From contig CANTFK010000131.1 in the NCBI GenBank assembly GCA_947646735.1, positions 124,001 to 188,000 of the forward strand: a stretch of DNA of 64,000 nt, in the 5' to 3' direction. Shown piece by piece: positions 1 to 10,770 of this stretch. Made by a program: the position numbers and the translations under genes. The notes beneath the pieces are model-generated. The model was given only the letters and a program-made list of their open reading frames with translations, ran no database searches and had not been told where the DNA came from. Origin of the DNA: Peronospora farinosa (lineage: Eukaryota > Oomycota > Peronosporomycetes > Peronosporales > Peronosporaceae). How positions within the stretch are numbered: position 1 is the stretch's first letter; each line of letters opens with the position of its first letter.

Positions 1-147
1 TGACGTCACAATGGTTTCACCATACATCGCCGCGAGGCGGTGTATTGCCTGCCACTCCACCGAGGTGAGATGTGGAAAATATGAATGCTCCAGCAAGACC
101 GCTGGAGCAACCGAAGACTCGCCCATGTTCATCTCAAATCTGGTCAT
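1..147 (-). CDS. Ty3/gypsy gag, N-terminal part (element G0, runs off window)
   Basis: The minus strand from the ATG at 147 reads 49 open codons to the window edge. It aligns with the gag start of G1 (11963-13012): both have a LLEH/FLEH..FPHLT.VEW motif and a following HRLAA/NRLAA motif. In the family this protein forms the particle core. It sits directly downstream of a primer binding site (156-171) and an LTR (174-501), which fixes the start. The rest of the element lies outside the window, so its integrity is unknown. Confidence 0.8.
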   Translation of the reverse strand, partial: MTRFEMNMGESSVAPAVLLEHSYFPHLTSVEWQAIHRLAAMYGETIVTS

Positions 148-155
148 TGGAAGGA

Positions 156-171
156 CTACGAAGTGCTACCA
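156..171 (-). promoter_or_regulatory. Primer binding site of G0
   Basis: On the minus strand TGGTAGCACTTCGTAG begins 2 bp inside the LTR edge. The leading TGG pairs with the CCA end of a tRNA. G1 has the same site with one base changed (13021-13036). The match to an initiator tRNA-Met is an inference from the TGGTAGC start. Confidence 0.7.
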
Positions 172-173
172 GG

Positions 174-501
174 TGTAACGGGCTAAGGACCCGTTATCGT
201 CTTACACTAAAAGGGCGTTGAGGAAGCGCTCTTAATTAACTCGTAAATATACCTCTGTTTTGTTTTTGTTTTGTTTTTGTTTTGTTTTAATTCGCACTAG
301 GTGCGAATGTGTTCCCTAGCTCATGGAAATCATTCAATATGGTAGTCAAATTATTATTAACTAATTATTGGGTCTGGCACCCCAATAATAAACCAATAAT
401 AATATGACGCGCAGTATCCGCTAATCGGATACTGCCCTATGTTTACTTATGTAATTATGTATTAATCCTATAACTACTCATGTAATAGGCTGCCCATTAC
501 A
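174..501 (-). repeat. 5' LTR of G0 (328 bp)
   Basis: The LTR starts TGTAACGGG and ends CCCATTACA, the same 9-base ends as the G1 LTRs. The centre differs: it contains a (TGTTTTGTTTT)-like run at about 257-289 and the CCAATAATA..ACCAATAA block. No purine tract lies to the right of it, which supports its being the 5' LTR of the element to the left rather than the 3' LTR of one to the right. Confidence 0.75.
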
Positions 502-1215
502 CGTTCCGCATGACGTATCGTCATTGGCGACGGTTACAGATTCTCTCGATGCGCAACGCGCTGGTTAAGGAATAAGGCCAGACTCCAAGGCCAAAAAGAG
601 TATGTCTTACACCACTATCTATGGAAGAGCGCTTAAAAGGAGTAAAGGTCAATCCCTATCAGGGTGGGCCACCGTTCCTGAGTACACTTTGTCACAAGAT
701 ATCGCTTCACGAACGGGTCTTCAACAACAGGTTCTGGAATCTCACGTCACCACGCAAAGCCAATACTTTGCACGCCTCACTAAGCAAAAACGTGGTGCAT
801 CGGTTCCTCCCATGAAGGGTGTTCCCAACCTTCAATTTGTAGTGAAATAGAAGAGGAAGAGATTAATGGGTTTTATCCGCTGGGTGCATTATGCGCGACT
901 CTTGAGCAGTATGTGATCTCTACGAGCAAGCTCCAACGTGCCAGACGTTCGACTCGAGAAAACGAAGGTTATGAATGCGCCAAACTAAAGGCTAGAGGCC
1001 AGTTGCGGTCGCAACGATCGCACTATGCGTCTTCTACTCAGCACTCAAGTTTTTTGGATACTTCTTTAGCCTCAAGTTCAAATAATGGTGATCGCCGCTC
1101 TCACCATTATTTTTAGAAGCTATATCGGTCGCAAGATACCGTAAGAGCGACGTGTAAAAACGTCAACGGTGTAAAGGCACTCTTGCCGAAGAGGCATCTC
1201 ATACTGAGACGTGCA
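502..1215. other. Unassigned stretch between an LTR and an integrase relic
   Basis: No protein family is recognised here. Two short plus-strand ORFs exist (602-850, 82 codons; 913-1116, 67 codons, Ser/Arg-rich). Position would fit the 3' non-coding or antisense-ORF zone of the integrase-bearing element at 1216-1885, but no similarity to the G1 antisense ORF is visible. Confidence 0.3.
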
Positions 1216-1885
1216 CAGAGTTGTTGAGCGCAAACTTAAAAACAGAGATCCTAGAGCTCAACGCTTAGGCTTATCAACACAAAATCTGCGGAGGATATCC
1301 TTAGCGACGCGATTAACGCGTTCAGTTTGACCATCAATCTGCGGATGATCCGCTGTGTTCATGTCCAATCGTGTGCCTAGCACCTGGAAGAAGGACTTCC
1401 GAAACTTACTCGTAAAGCGAGGATAACGGTCCGAAACAATTGCCACTGGCAAACCATGTTGGCGAAATAATCGATCGATAATCAGCTCCGCTGTAGACCA
1501 CCATCGATCTACAGCGGGGCTGATTCTCGATCGATGTTGTGTCTGGAACAGGCTCACTTAGCGGCTGTGCCAGACACACCATCGATCGAGTCTGGCACAG
1601 CCGCTAAGTGAGCCATCTTGCTCTAACGGTCAGCAAAGACCACAATATCGTGTTTTCTTGCGAATCTTTCGGTAGGCCAAACACAGAGTCCATACTAATA
1701 GACTCCCAGGACTCCGTAAAGACATACAAACTAGCCAAAGGCGCCGCTTGATGGGGCGAGGGTTTCATTGTTTACACGTTTCACATATGAACTCACCCAC
1801 TTATACAGTTTAGGGCCGACAATAACATTGGCATACATAGCCATAGGTCTTCTTACGAACCAAATGACCACCAATGGCGTTCAAA
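1216..1885 (-). pseudogene. Ty3/gypsy integrase remnant
   Basis: Reading leftward on the minus strand one meets GGHL.RKKTY (zinc-binding region), a degraded ..MD.VFGLPKDSQ block, VFADR-stop-SKMAHLA, IVSDR.PRFTSKF, and [10 protein letters not shown]. These are the D, D and E catalytic blocks of integrase in the right order. FALNN follows in another frame near 1216. In-frame stops and frameshifts make it non-functional. It resembles the integrase of G1 but is much older. Confidence 0.85.
1551..1614. repeat. Perfect 25 bp inverted repeat inside the integrase relic
   Basis: The arms are 1551-1575 and 1590-1614, exactly complementary, with a 14 base loop. The right arm encodes the normal integrase MAHLAAVPD stretch on the minus strand. 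The left arm is an inverted copy of it, so this looks like a fold-back duplication and not a terminator. Confidence 0.85.
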
Positions 1886-1947
1886 GAGGATACGATATTT
1901 TGAATCCTCGAAAAACCAAAATGCATGGTGGATCTGCTACATCTGTA

Positions 1948-3108
1948 TGTGGTGAAGTGCTTGAAATATGGAGACCCCAGAGACCAGTTGGACTCGGAGA
2001 ATAAGAGACCGTGTGGTTAAGTGCTGTTTTTGCGATATGGGGATCCCAGAATCCAGTTGGATCCGGAGTATAAACCGTGTGTCAGGGAACAGAAACCAGA
2101 GAGTCAGGAACCTCGAGGAAGAGCGACCGTTGGCGGAGAACAATTTGAAGGACCCACAAAAGAAAAATCAGTATCAGGGTACCGGTTAACCGGTATCGAA
2201 GGGAGTCGACCATGGCCCCTTTTAAAAGGCCCGGTACCTCATTGGTGGACCCTGTTCCTCATTGGTTGACCTTGGTACCTCATTGGTCGACCCGGTCCCT
2301 CATCTGTCGACCCGGTCCCTTGTTGGTAGACCTAGGTCCCTCGTTGGTCGACCCGGTCTCTCGTTGGTAGACCTGGGTCCCTCGTCGGTCGACCTCGGCC
2401 CCTCGGGGTCCAGCCACTCCTGACCAATTAACACAAGAATCAGACCAGTCGACGCAAAGAATCAAGGCTTCAGGCAAGGATAGAGTAAAGGAGTTAAAAG
2501 GATAGGACTATATTAAATACTACTCAATTTGCGATCTACGTGGCACGACTCCGTCACCCAAGAAGGACTTGTTCTAAGCTACTCACCTGTTCCGGGAAGG
2601 GATATATTTTGGCCCCCCGTCGAAGACAGTTGCGTAGCGAAGTTCAAGGGCGAATAGAGCTCCAGGATATATTTGGCCTGTGAGCTCGTTCGAGTAGCAA
2701 CACCCCCCAAGACCCCCTATCGGAAGCGGTATCCCTCACCTCAAGGTCCGGGAGCAACGTAAAGGTCAGGTGGTTCATACCCCTGAAACAGAAGGAAAAG
2801 GCCAGGGACGACAAGCTCCCTGAAGAATTGGCTCTAAGTTCACTCTCGACAAGGTCGATCGAGTGGCCACCTACCGGCCCACCGAGTGAAGCATATCCAC
2901 TCGAGGCCCCCCCCGGTCTACCTCCCACTAGGCAGACGTCTACATCTTCACCAAGGCTTCCGAAAAGTGCAACCCGCTAGCCGACGGGTACACAAGGTGA
3001 TAGAAGGTCCATACGCGGCATTGTGGTACCCCCTTCTATAGTTGTCAGTCCGGCACAGTGAGTGGTTTGGGGTCTCACCATACAATTTTGAGGACCTACT
3101 CCACCACA
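1948..3108 (+). repeat. Long LTR, Chronos-like family (subtype c), plus orientation
   Basis: It starts TGTGGTGAAGTGC and ends CTCCACCACA, the same ends as the D1/D2 LTRs. Inside are a minisatellite (about 2235-2400; units of roughly 20 bp built on CGGTCCCTCAT.GTCGACC) and the family block GGCCCCCCGTCGAAG. Its second half (about 2520-3080) is an inverted copy of 4709-5250. No primer site follows and no clean target duplication was found (TGTA left, GTAT right), so it is probably a solo or truncated LTR. Confidence 0.7.
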
Positions 3109-3265
3109 GTATTACGACATCTTGTACTAGGTTTTTCTAGCTTTCTAGGACTGAGCGATCCAATTGACGGTACCGATTCTGTGCTGGCCCACTTAGCAAA
3201 CCTATTAAAAACAAGACATCTTTTTTTATCTGGTGCTTAGTCTTTTATAAATGTTGTTTTGACCG
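3109..3265. other. Spacer between LTR and gag remnant
   Basis: About 157 bp with no coding signal or recognised repeat. Confidence 0.3.
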
Positions 3266-4652
3266 TCAACACCCAGCTGCGCGCTCTATCTTCGTCTTTG
3301 TCTCTCTTATGAATTTTTTAAGATCCGAGGTCGCTGAGACTTTGATACGAGGGACCATGTTTGGTATCTGTCCCAGCGCGGCATTCGCCATCATCGACTG
3401 AGGTCTTCTCAGATCCATGTTGTCGGGGTCTAACTCACAATAACCGACGGATTCCATGTCGACGTCGGTCATCGTGTTACCTCTTGGCATTTGTATGCCT
3501 GGGTTCTGGTCATGTTGTGCGGTCGTCCCTTGCGCCCATGCTTTTTCTCCGGTCACACATGTGCCTGCGGTACTTGACGCTCTTGCAATAATGTTGCTAC
3601 CGCTGCGTCAAAGAGGGTTTGTAGATCACCTACCGGGTTGGTAGGCAACCCCCCCCCCCAGCATCTTCGCCACGTTGCAAAGCAATTTCCACTTTTTGTC
3701 CTTGCTATTATTCTATTGGCTAGATTGTAGAATGGTTTTACATTTTGCCACGCGTCCCCGTTTCTAGAGCTCGAAGTTCCTGCTCCGCATTGCGCATTGC
3801 GCGCTCGCGCTTAAAGCAGCAACGCAATTATCGTTCTAAGGGTCATCCTCGTAAATGAGCCAGTTGACATTGATCTTTGTGACCACTGCCCCGCTGCGAT
3901 TTAGTCGCTCGGTGGCGGGTATTGCGGTGGACCTTGAATCGCCCATGGGTATCCGGTGTCCTATACATTTGGGAGTGGATCACGATGTCTAAAGCGTCAT
4001 ATGGCTGTCCCTGGACGGTGCTTGCATATGAGTAGTCAGAGGCAAGTTCCCCTTTGCTGTTGTGGTATCGACGTGGGTAACAAAGGAGGGTGACCAGCGC
4101 GGTGATCGTGTCTGTAATTGTCTGCAACCGTGGTAGCGGTCCAGTGAGCTGTCCAAGCAGCCGGATATCAAGGGTCTTCGCGACGGACTCGCTCTTCAAG
4201 AATGCGTCCAGCTTGCGTTAGTGGTAGGCCTTTGTGACTTCAGCGTCCGAGCCCTGACTTCTCGGAGCCTGTTGACTTGGTGTTTCCTGGCACCTTCATG
4301 CGGAATTTAGTCGGCTTGGCCTGCGCGATCTTATGTCGTTGTTTTTTTTGTTTCGGGAATCTTAGCCTCTCGTTTTTTACCGTCGGTTGATGGTCCTCTG
4401 GATCAAGATAGGTATCATGACCCAAGGTGTCCTCCACGAGGGCATAGGAAAATTATCAATGTTTATTTTTGATAAGTTAAACCTCGAACATGTTGACCGG
4501 GCCCTACCCAAGGTCCGGTTGGTCCTATGTTTTTCTTCTATTTAAGTCACAGGCGATCGATCTTCCAGTGGCTAATCAGTCTTGTGCTCAATCCTAACAT
4601 AAACATCTTATTCTTCTTGGGATTCGCGGTGAAATCCTGCGTATTCCAAAGT
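3266..4652 (-). pseudogene. Chronos-like gag remnant (subtype c)
   Basis: From right to left on the minus strand the pieces match D1 gag in order: a Lys-rich part with GHD.Y (4437-4240), the FLKS....LDIRLLGQL helix-rich part (4199-3843), and DVDMES....PRIKVSATSDL (3556-3266). Frames change between pieces. The copy stops just after the point where the capsid homology begins. The start codon next to the primer site is ACG instead of ATG. It is a decayed gag and makes no product. Confidence 0.75.
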
Positions 4653-4668
4653 TCCGGGCACGCGCACC
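4653..4668 (-). promoter_or_regulatory. Primer binding site, subtype c element
   Basis: Minus strand GGTGCGCGTGCCCGGA is nearly identical to the sites of D1 (46640-46656) and D2 (61086-61102). It marks the LTR to its right as a 5' LTR in minus orientation. Confidence 0.7.
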
Positions 4669-5654
4669 GTTAAAGTGGAGTGGGTTTTTTTTCAAAAATA
4701 ATAATATTCCAAACCACTCACTGTGCCGGACTGACAACTATAGAAGGGGGTACCACAATGCCGCGTATGGACCTTCTATCACCTTGTGTACCCGTCGGCT
4801 AGCGGGTTGCACTTTTCGGAAGCCTTGGTGAAGATGTAGACGTCTGCCTAGTGGGAGGTAGACCTGGGGGGCCTCGAGTGGATATGCTTCACTCGGTGGG
4901 CCGGTAGGTGGCCACTCGATCGACCTTGTCGAGAGTGAACTTAGAGCCAATTCTTCAGGGAGCTTGTCGTCCCTGGCCTTTTCCTTCTGTTTCAGGGGTA
5001 TGAACCACCTGACCTTTACGTTGCTCCCGGACCTTGAGGTGAGGGATACCGCTTCCGATAGGGGGTCTTGGGGGGTGTTGCTACTCGAACGAGCTCACAG
5101 GCCAAATATATCCTGGAGCTCTATTCGCCCTTGAACTTCGCTACGCAACTGTCTTCGACGGGGGGCCAAAATATATCCCTTCCCGGAAACAGGTGGTAGC
5201 TTAGAGCAAGTTCTTGTTGGGTGACGGAGTCGTGCCACGTAGATCGAAAATCGAGTAGTTAAGATCTTTCTCCAATAAGTTATCCTCCGATAAGTTATAA
5301 CCTCCGCTAGGTTATCGAATTTCGTGTCCACCGAGCTCGTTCTATGTTTGGTAAGTTATAAGTTGTAATTTATAGTCAGGCAGGGAAATATAACTTTATA
5401 AACTGAGTATTTATCTTTACTTTATACAAAAAAAATACCTAAAACACATGTCAAGGGTAGTTTTGGTATAAGTGCGTTGCGTAAAGTCAAGTTGAAGGTC
5501 GTGTTTTTACTCTATAAGCGGCTTGTGGACTGAGATACATCGAGCAGGTAGCAGATATCACGAAGGAGGTTGGTCTTTTCAATTTTGATGAACTTGTATG
5601 CTACAGGTGCCAGATCTCTACTAATTTCTCCCTCCTTTTGTGCCTGGTGGGAGT
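4669..5654 (-). repeat. 5' LTR of subtype c element, first part (split by G1)
   Basis: Positions 4709-5250 are the inverted equivalent of 2520-3080. The homology to the other LTR continues only after G1, at about 13931-14390, so G1 landed inside this LTR. Sequence at 5253-5654 has no partner in the 1948-3108 LTR and belongs to an extra inserted segment. Confidence 0.65.
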
Positions 5655-5659
5655 AGGAA
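5655..5659. repeat. Target site duplication of G1, left copy
   Basis: AGGAA abuts the left LTR and is repeated exactly at 13381-13385. The 5 bp length is usual for Ty3/gypsy elements. Confidence 0.85.
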
Positions 5660-6001
5660 TGTAACGGGGCTAGAACGTACCGTCACTAGCTTACACGCGC
5701 GCTCGAGGAAGACTCAATCCCAAGTATTAGGTATTAAGTAAATTTAACTCTGAATTTTATATTGGTTTAATTTGTATTAATTACGAAGATTTTAGTCGTA
5801 ATAAATACGACAGTGTTCCCGCCTTTCGGGAACCACACAAATTCAGGTTAATTTATCATTGGTTCATATTGGGTACTATAGGCCCCAATAATAGACCAAT
5901 AAAAAATTACCACGCTGTGCCCGCTATTCGGTCCCAGCACCTGCCTACATATGTAATTGTTTCTTTGTGTTAATACTATATGTGTAATGTAGCCCATTAC
6001 A
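5660..6001 (-). repeat. 3' LTR of G1
   Basis: TGTAACGGGG...CCCATTACA, 342 bp. The last bases are followed by the purine tract on the internal side, which identifies it as the 3' LTR of the minus-strand element. Confidence 0.92.
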
Positions 6002-6014
6002 TCACCCCCTTCTC
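6002..6014 (-). promoter_or_regulatory. Polypurine tract of G1
   Basis: Minus strand GAGAAGGGGGTGA immediately precedes the 3' LTR; this is where plus-strand DNA synthesis is primed in LTR retrotransposons. Confidence 0.8.
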
Positions 6015-6977
6015 ATGACAGCACTCACCAACCATGAGTGCTCAACTGTCGAAAACCCTTCGCCCACAAACGAAAAAGCAATGTCCGGAGACCCAAAACC
6101 CAATCCAGCAGAACGCTTAAGATACATCAGCGTAAATGCATCAACCAGCATCATGGCGCGGCAGCTCATACCTTGGTCGCTGTACGACTTGTCCGGAGCT
6201 CACGCTCCGGACTCGCTGGACATGATGCGGGACTACTTCCGTCGATTTCGAAAACTGCGCGGGAAAAGTCTTGATGGAATCGAGCATGAAGCTCTACAAC
6301 GTTCTTGGCGTGCCTTCATCCGACGTTGGAATCGGATGCTCGAGGATGGTAGCAGCTTCCAGTTATGGCTCGCCAATCGAGAGGAGCTTCGCGCCGATCA
6401 CTCCATCGGCGCGCTACGTGAAAGAGTGTGTGAGGAAGCTTGGAATGAGGACCGTCTCTGCTTCGTCCATGTCAATGAAGGATGCCAATCTTGTGACTCG
6501 ACTCCACGCCCAACTCATGACGAATGGCGACGACACATCGCTGAGTGTCCACTCAGCGATCGCGAACGAAGTTGGATTGCAAAGTATGAGCGAACGGAGA
6601 AGCGCAGTTATTCGTGGTGCGCCTCGCTGGCAGCACCACTCGCGACAACGGAGTCAATCTTCGCGGGATCATCAGCGCAGGCAGCGACACGTTCGCTTGT
6701 CCGTCCTGCTTCGCGATTCTCGCCTCGCAATCGTGATATGTATTCACCGCGACGTTCTCGTTCACGGCGTCGTTCTCATTCGCGACATCGTTCTCGTTCA
6801 CGGCATCGTTCTCGTTCGCGACATCGTTCTCGTTCGCGTCATCGTTCCCGTTCCCGACGACGTGGATCTCCTTACCGCTCTTGTTTGTCACGAGAGCGTT
6901 CGCGTGCTCGCCCGCCTTGGAATAGCCCGGCTACTCACGGATGGAACCGCACGCTTCTCATGAGCCGACTGCAGTAA
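6015..6977 (+). CDS. Antisense ORF of G1: SR-like protein with Cys/His cluster
   Basis: A 320-codon ORF runs opposite to gag-pol and starts 14 bp from the LTR. No family is recognised. Residues 60-180 are charged and helix-prone. Cys157, Cys160, His168, His174 and Cys178 could bind zinc. Residues about 246-300 are an arginine/serine domain built on RSRSRH repeats, like the RS domains of splicing factors and some RNA-binding proteins. Its end overlaps the antisense of a truncated integrase chromodomain. The minus strand over the repeat can also be read as an Asn/Glu repeat, so low-complexity chance is a real alternative. Transcription would have to start within the 3' LTR in antisense. In plant Tat-type elements antisense ORFs occupy the same place. 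Confidence 0.5.
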   Translation: MTALTNHECSTVENPSPTNEKAMSGDPKPNPAERLRYISVNASTSIMARQLIPWSLYDLSGAHAPDSLDMMRDYFRRFRKLRGKSLDGIEHEALQRSWRAFIRRWNRMLEDGSSFQLWLANREELRADHSIGALRERVCEEAWNEDRLCFVHVNEGCQSCDSTPRPTHDEWRRHIAECPLSDRERSWIAKYERTEKRSYSWCASLAAPLATTESIFAGSSAQAATRSLVRPASRFSPRNRDMYSPRRSRSRRRSHSRHRSRSRHRSRSRHRSRSRHRSRSRRRGSPYRSCLSRERSRARPPWNSPATHGWNRTLLMSRLQ

Positions 6978-7787
6978 TGGTTGTAAAGGGTCCTCGTGAA
7001 CCACAATGCGGTCTACAATCCAGCGCACCTGTCCCTCCGCATCAACAAGCGGAGGAGGGCCCTCGCGATGGTAGTGCTGGCGTCCTGGTTGCTCAGGACG
7101 ATGTTGATCAGGCCGTGAACATAGCTGCCGATGCTCGGCTGGAGGCTGAGGCTGCCAGTGAACGTGCTGCCCAGGCGGAGAAGACTTCGAGTGAGACCCG
7201 GCAGTCGAACCGTGAACTGCTCGAACGGAGAAGGATTCTGGAGCGCCAGGTGCTTGGTCAGGTTCAGACGGGATCGAGACCCCGCCCCATGTCATCGGCG
7301 CGTCGAGCACGACGGGAAGGCCGTTCGACTTACGAACCCCTGAAGCCGGCGTCGGAGCCAAACCGTGAAGCGTAGCCGGACGATATTCCTTCAGCCGCCC
7401 GACATAGAATGTCGGGTGGAGTCGCAGTGAAGAGGGGACGTCGAGTATATAAGCGTCGCCAATTGTCTTCGGAACCTTGAATGGACCGATGAAGCGTGGC
7501 GCGAGATTACTCGCGCCCAGATTAGTGACCGCAGAATCCCTTAAACCTTCCGTAGATAATAATACACGGTCACCTTTCTCAGACTTGCTCATGTTCTTTC
7601 TGCCATGTTTGTCAGCGTTCTCCTTCTGTTGATCTACCGCAGATTGTAGTGCATCGCGTACAAACCGGGTGATGGCTTGACGTTGGAATATAAATTCCGA
7701 CACAGCCATGTCATCAATTGGTCGCGCCGACTCAATCGGCGCGTAGTTGGCAGTAGGCGAACGCTTACCCGAAGACGGGTCAATCAA
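6960..7787 (-). CDS. G1 integrase C-terminal part with truncated chromodomain
   Basis: The frame contains KHGRKNMSKSEKGDRVLLST, then RFIGPFKV and LHPTFYVGRLKEY, the SH3-like C-terminal region of Ty3/gypsy integrases. After an acidic/proline linker it reads PPPLVD..G.VRWIVDRIV, the start of a chromodomain, but the rest of that fold is missing because the sequence runs into the antisense ORF. The frame is separated from the integrase core by about 200 bp with shifts. In the family the chromodomain guides integration to chromatin; here targeting is probably impaired. Confidence 0.75.
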
Positions 7788-7992
7788 CGTCTGCGCAGAT
7801 CAAGCTAATGGGGACGCCACGTCTGATGGTGTCAAAGTGGCCGTCTTTGCCTTGGATCGGTCGCGCTCAAAATACCATGATCTGCACTCGATCTTTGTTT
7901 ATCACCTTTATCCCCTCCCCAGAGTGGAGCCACTAGGTGTTGTGGTCGCCCCACGGCCAGGAGAGTAAGAACACGACGGTGACGAGACGAAT

Positions 7993-10770
7993 TCACAAGA
8001 ACGGTGTTAACCCTGTTGACGCGTGTACGGCGTTGTTGAGCGCGAACTCAACGAGCGGTAAAAATGCACTCCAACTTGTAAATGACGTAGCATAACTCCG
8101 AAGAACATCTTCGAGGACCCGGTTCACGCGCTCGGTCTGCCCATCCGTTTCTGGATGGGCTGCAGTCGACATCAGCAGTTTTGTTCCGAGGAGCTCGAAA
8201 AATGACGTCCAAAATGCGGACGTAAATCGCGGGTCACGGTCCGAAACAATGTTTTCTGTAAGGCCATGATGACGAAACACCGCGTCGATGAAGTGCGCCG
8301 CGGTCTCTGCCGCGGTGACCTTAGCGTGAACAGGCACGAGATGTGTCATCTTGCTGAATCTGTCAACAAAGACCAGGATGCCCGTTCGAGCTTGGCTATC
8401 GGGCGCAAGCCTGAAGATAAAGTCCATCGAAACTGATCTCCAGGCCTCTGCTGCAATTGGCAACGATCTCAAGGGAGCCTGTGACGATGGAGATGGCTTC
8501 ACACGCTGGCATATTTCGCACGTTCGGATCCAGTTGCGTACCCACTTATACATGTGGGTCCAGAAGAAGTCTCGAGACACAGCCGCGAAAGTCTTTTCGC
8601 GGCCTAAATGGCCGCCAGCAGGAGCATCGTGATACTCGTGAATGATTCTTGCACGCAAATCCATGTCATTGGCAATCACCGTGCGAGGAGCATCGAATTG
8701 ATCGATTCTATACAGAAGCAAATCACCGTCTAAACTGTATCGATGAATATGGTCGCGCTTGGTACGGGATAATGCTCCCAGTGCAGCATCGCTGGGAGCA
8801 CGCAGATACTCGATAATGTCTGCGTAATCTGAGTCACCCTTGTACGCTGCGACGATCTCATCAAATAAACACGGCTCGGGTGTAACCCGAGTTAAGTTCA
8901 GCGATACAAACATTGCACATCGGTCATCATCGTCCTCGTCATCAGTAGCCTGGCGACTCAGAGCAGTCCGAGGATCGTAGTCGGGACGTCGTGACAAGGC
9001 GTCAGCGAGAATATTGGTCTTGCCTGGCTTGTAATGCACGACGAAGTTGTACTCAGAGAAGAATGAGAGCCATCGTGCCATCCGTTGGGACAGGTGTGGG
9101 CTCTTCATCGCTGTGCGCAGCGATGCATGATCGGTGTACAAAGCAAATGTACGTTCACCAAGGAGATGCACGCGAAACTTGATGATTGCATAGCGCATCG
9201 CTAATAACTCCTTGTCGTGAACCGGATAGTTCTTCTCAGCTGGCTTCATCTGTCGCGACTGATAACTCACGACTCGTTCACGGCCCTCATCATCAAATTG
9301 CATGAGGGCACAACCGATTGCAAAATCACTGGCGTCGCAAACCACGTGGAACGGCTTGGAATCGTCTGGTAGGACCAGGACTGGCGCTGAAGCTAGGCTC
9401 TTCTTCACTGCTTCGAAGGCTGCTTGGTTCTCGGGAAGCCACAACCACGTGGCGTCTTTCTTCAAGAGTGACGACAAGGGCTGGATAGAACCAGCATAAT
9501 CCTTCGTATACTTGTGCAAATAATTAGCCAAGCCGAGCCACTGGCGCAACTCCGTAGGGTTCTTGGGCGTGGGCCAAGAACAGATGGACGACACCTTCTC
9601 TGGATCAGCTCGAACTCCCGATTTACTCACATAGCAACCTAACACCGGAATCTCCGGTGCACAAAAGACACACTTCTTGAGATTCGCGTACAACTTGTTG
9701 TCCCGCATAACTTGAAACACTTGCTTCAGGTGTTGAAGGTGAACTTGGACATCGTTGAGGTTGCCCTCGGCGCGACTATGGACGAAGATATCGTCAAAAT
9801 AACTTGGGGCAAAGTTCCGAAGAGGTCTCAACACTTGAGACACCATGCGATTGAAAGTGGCCGGAGCGTTCTTCAACCCTTGTGGCATTACCAGCCACTC
9901 CCATAACATGCCACTCGGGGTGCTCACCGCGGTGAGTGGGATATCGCTCGGGCGCATCAAAATCTGGTAAAAGCCATCGGTCAAGTCGATGGAACTGAAG
10001 ATGACACTTCCTGACATGGAATTTAGCACCATGTCCTTCCTGGGAATTGGCGGTTGCGCAGAAATAGTGGCATCATTCAACTTATTGAACGCATGCACTA
10101 TCCGCCAGCCTCCCGTAACCTTCTTCACGCATAAGGTTGGACTCGAATGTGGAGAGATACTCTCCCGCACATGACCCGCTTTGCGGCGGCCTTCGAAGAA
10201 TGCGTCAATAGCTTCGACTTGATCTCGAGGCAACGGCCACTGCCGTGTCACACAATACTTCGACCCTGGCACGAGATCAATCTCGTGCCGAACACCGCGG
10301 TCCGCAGGAAGTTCAGCCGGGATCTTGTCCGGGAACACGTCTGCATACTCACGAGCAATGTCGTAGACGGGGTTACCAGACTCTCGCAGGGTCTCCCATG
10401 ACTGTGATGCAAACCTTTCTTCACGCGCAGACTTCGGCTCAGCGCTTTGAGGACGCGCCATATGCTCCTCGTTTGCCACGGTAACCACCTCGTTGGTGAT
10501 TAGACACACTTGTTCCACAGTGCCTCCCTTAAGGTCACGTAGGAAACGCTTCCAGGAAAGTCCTGGAAGGTTGGTAATGGAAGACGCATCACGAGGAGGA
10601 CTCTCGACCTCGATATATTGGCACCTTTGTGGAATCCCTTCCACGTACACGATAGCGTGGACACATTCCAACGCTAAATTCTCGGTGCTGTTGTCCCCAT
10701 CGTGCTTCGAGTCACTACTCGAAGCTGGCGAACCGCAGTCAGGTGATAAACCATCACCCCCTCTAGGCAC
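7993..10770 (-). CDS. G1 pol: reverse transcriptase, RNase H, integrase core
   Basis: A 925-codon ORF. RT shows [25 protein letters not shown] and the catalytic YFDD box. RNase H shows [19 protein letters not shown] and YTDHASLRT. Integrase shows an HHCC zinc region ([11 protein letters not shown]...C..C), [21 protein letters not shown] and [14 protein letters not shown], giving the D, D, E triad. The ORF ends at LTPFL where homologues continue with FVN. Its 5' end overlaps the protease frame by 97 bp, so expression would need a frameshift or the overlap reflects decay. It would copy and integrate the element. Confidence 0.92.
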   Translation of the reverse strand: MPRGGDGLSPDCGSPASSSDSKHDGDNSTENLALECVHAIVYVEGIPQRCQYIEVESPPRDASSITNLPGLSWKRFLRDLKGGTVEQVCLITNEVVTVANEEHMARPQSAEPKSAREERFASQSWETLRESGNPVYDIAREYADVFPDKIPAELPADRGVRHEIDLVPGSKYCVTRQWPLPRDQVEAIDAFFEGRRKAGHVRESISPHSSPTLCVKKVTGGWRIVHAFNKLNDATISAQPPIPRKDMVLNSMSGSVIFSSIDLTDGFYQILMRPSDIPLTAVSTPSGMLWEWLVMPQGLKNAPATFNRMVSQVLRPLRNFAPSYFDDIFVHSRAEGNLNDVQVHLQHLKQVFQVMRDNKLYANLKKCVFCAPEIPVLGCYVSKSGVRADPEKVSSICSWPTPKNPTELRQWLGLANYLHKYTKDYAGSIQPLSSLLKKDATWLWLPENQAAFEAVKKSLASAPVLVLPDDSKPFHVVCDASDFAIGCALMQFDDEGRERVVSYQSRQMKPAEKNYPVHDKELLAMRYAIIKFRVHLLGERTFALYTDHASLRTAMKSPHLSQRMARWLSFFSEYNFVVHYKPGKTNILADALSRRPDYDPRTALSRQATDDEDDDDRCAMFVSLNLTRVTPEPCLFDEIVAAYKGDSDYADIIEYLRAPSDAALGALSRTKRDHIHRYSLDGDLLLYRIDQFDAPRTVIANDMDLRARIIHEYHDAPAGGHLGREKTFAAVSRDFFWTHMYKWVRNWIRTCEICQRVKPSPSSQAPLRSLPIAAEAWRSVSMDFIFRLAPDSQARTGILVFVDRFSKMTHLVPVHAKVTAAETAAHFIDAVFRHHGLTENIVSDRDPRFTSAFWTSFFELLGTKLLMSTAAHPETDGQTERVNRVLEDVLRSYATSFTSWSAFLPLVEFALNNAVHASTGLTPFL

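Noticed and set aside
502..1215. Possible third antisense ORF next to LTR 174-501
   Set aside because: Short, no similarity to the G1 antisense protein, and the LTR is better explained as the 5' LTR of the element on the left.
6941..7375. 144-codon plus-strand ORF after the G1 antisense ORF
   Set aside because: It is the complement of the integrase C-terminal/chromodomain linker, whose minus-strand frame has clear GPF and VGRLKEY motifs.
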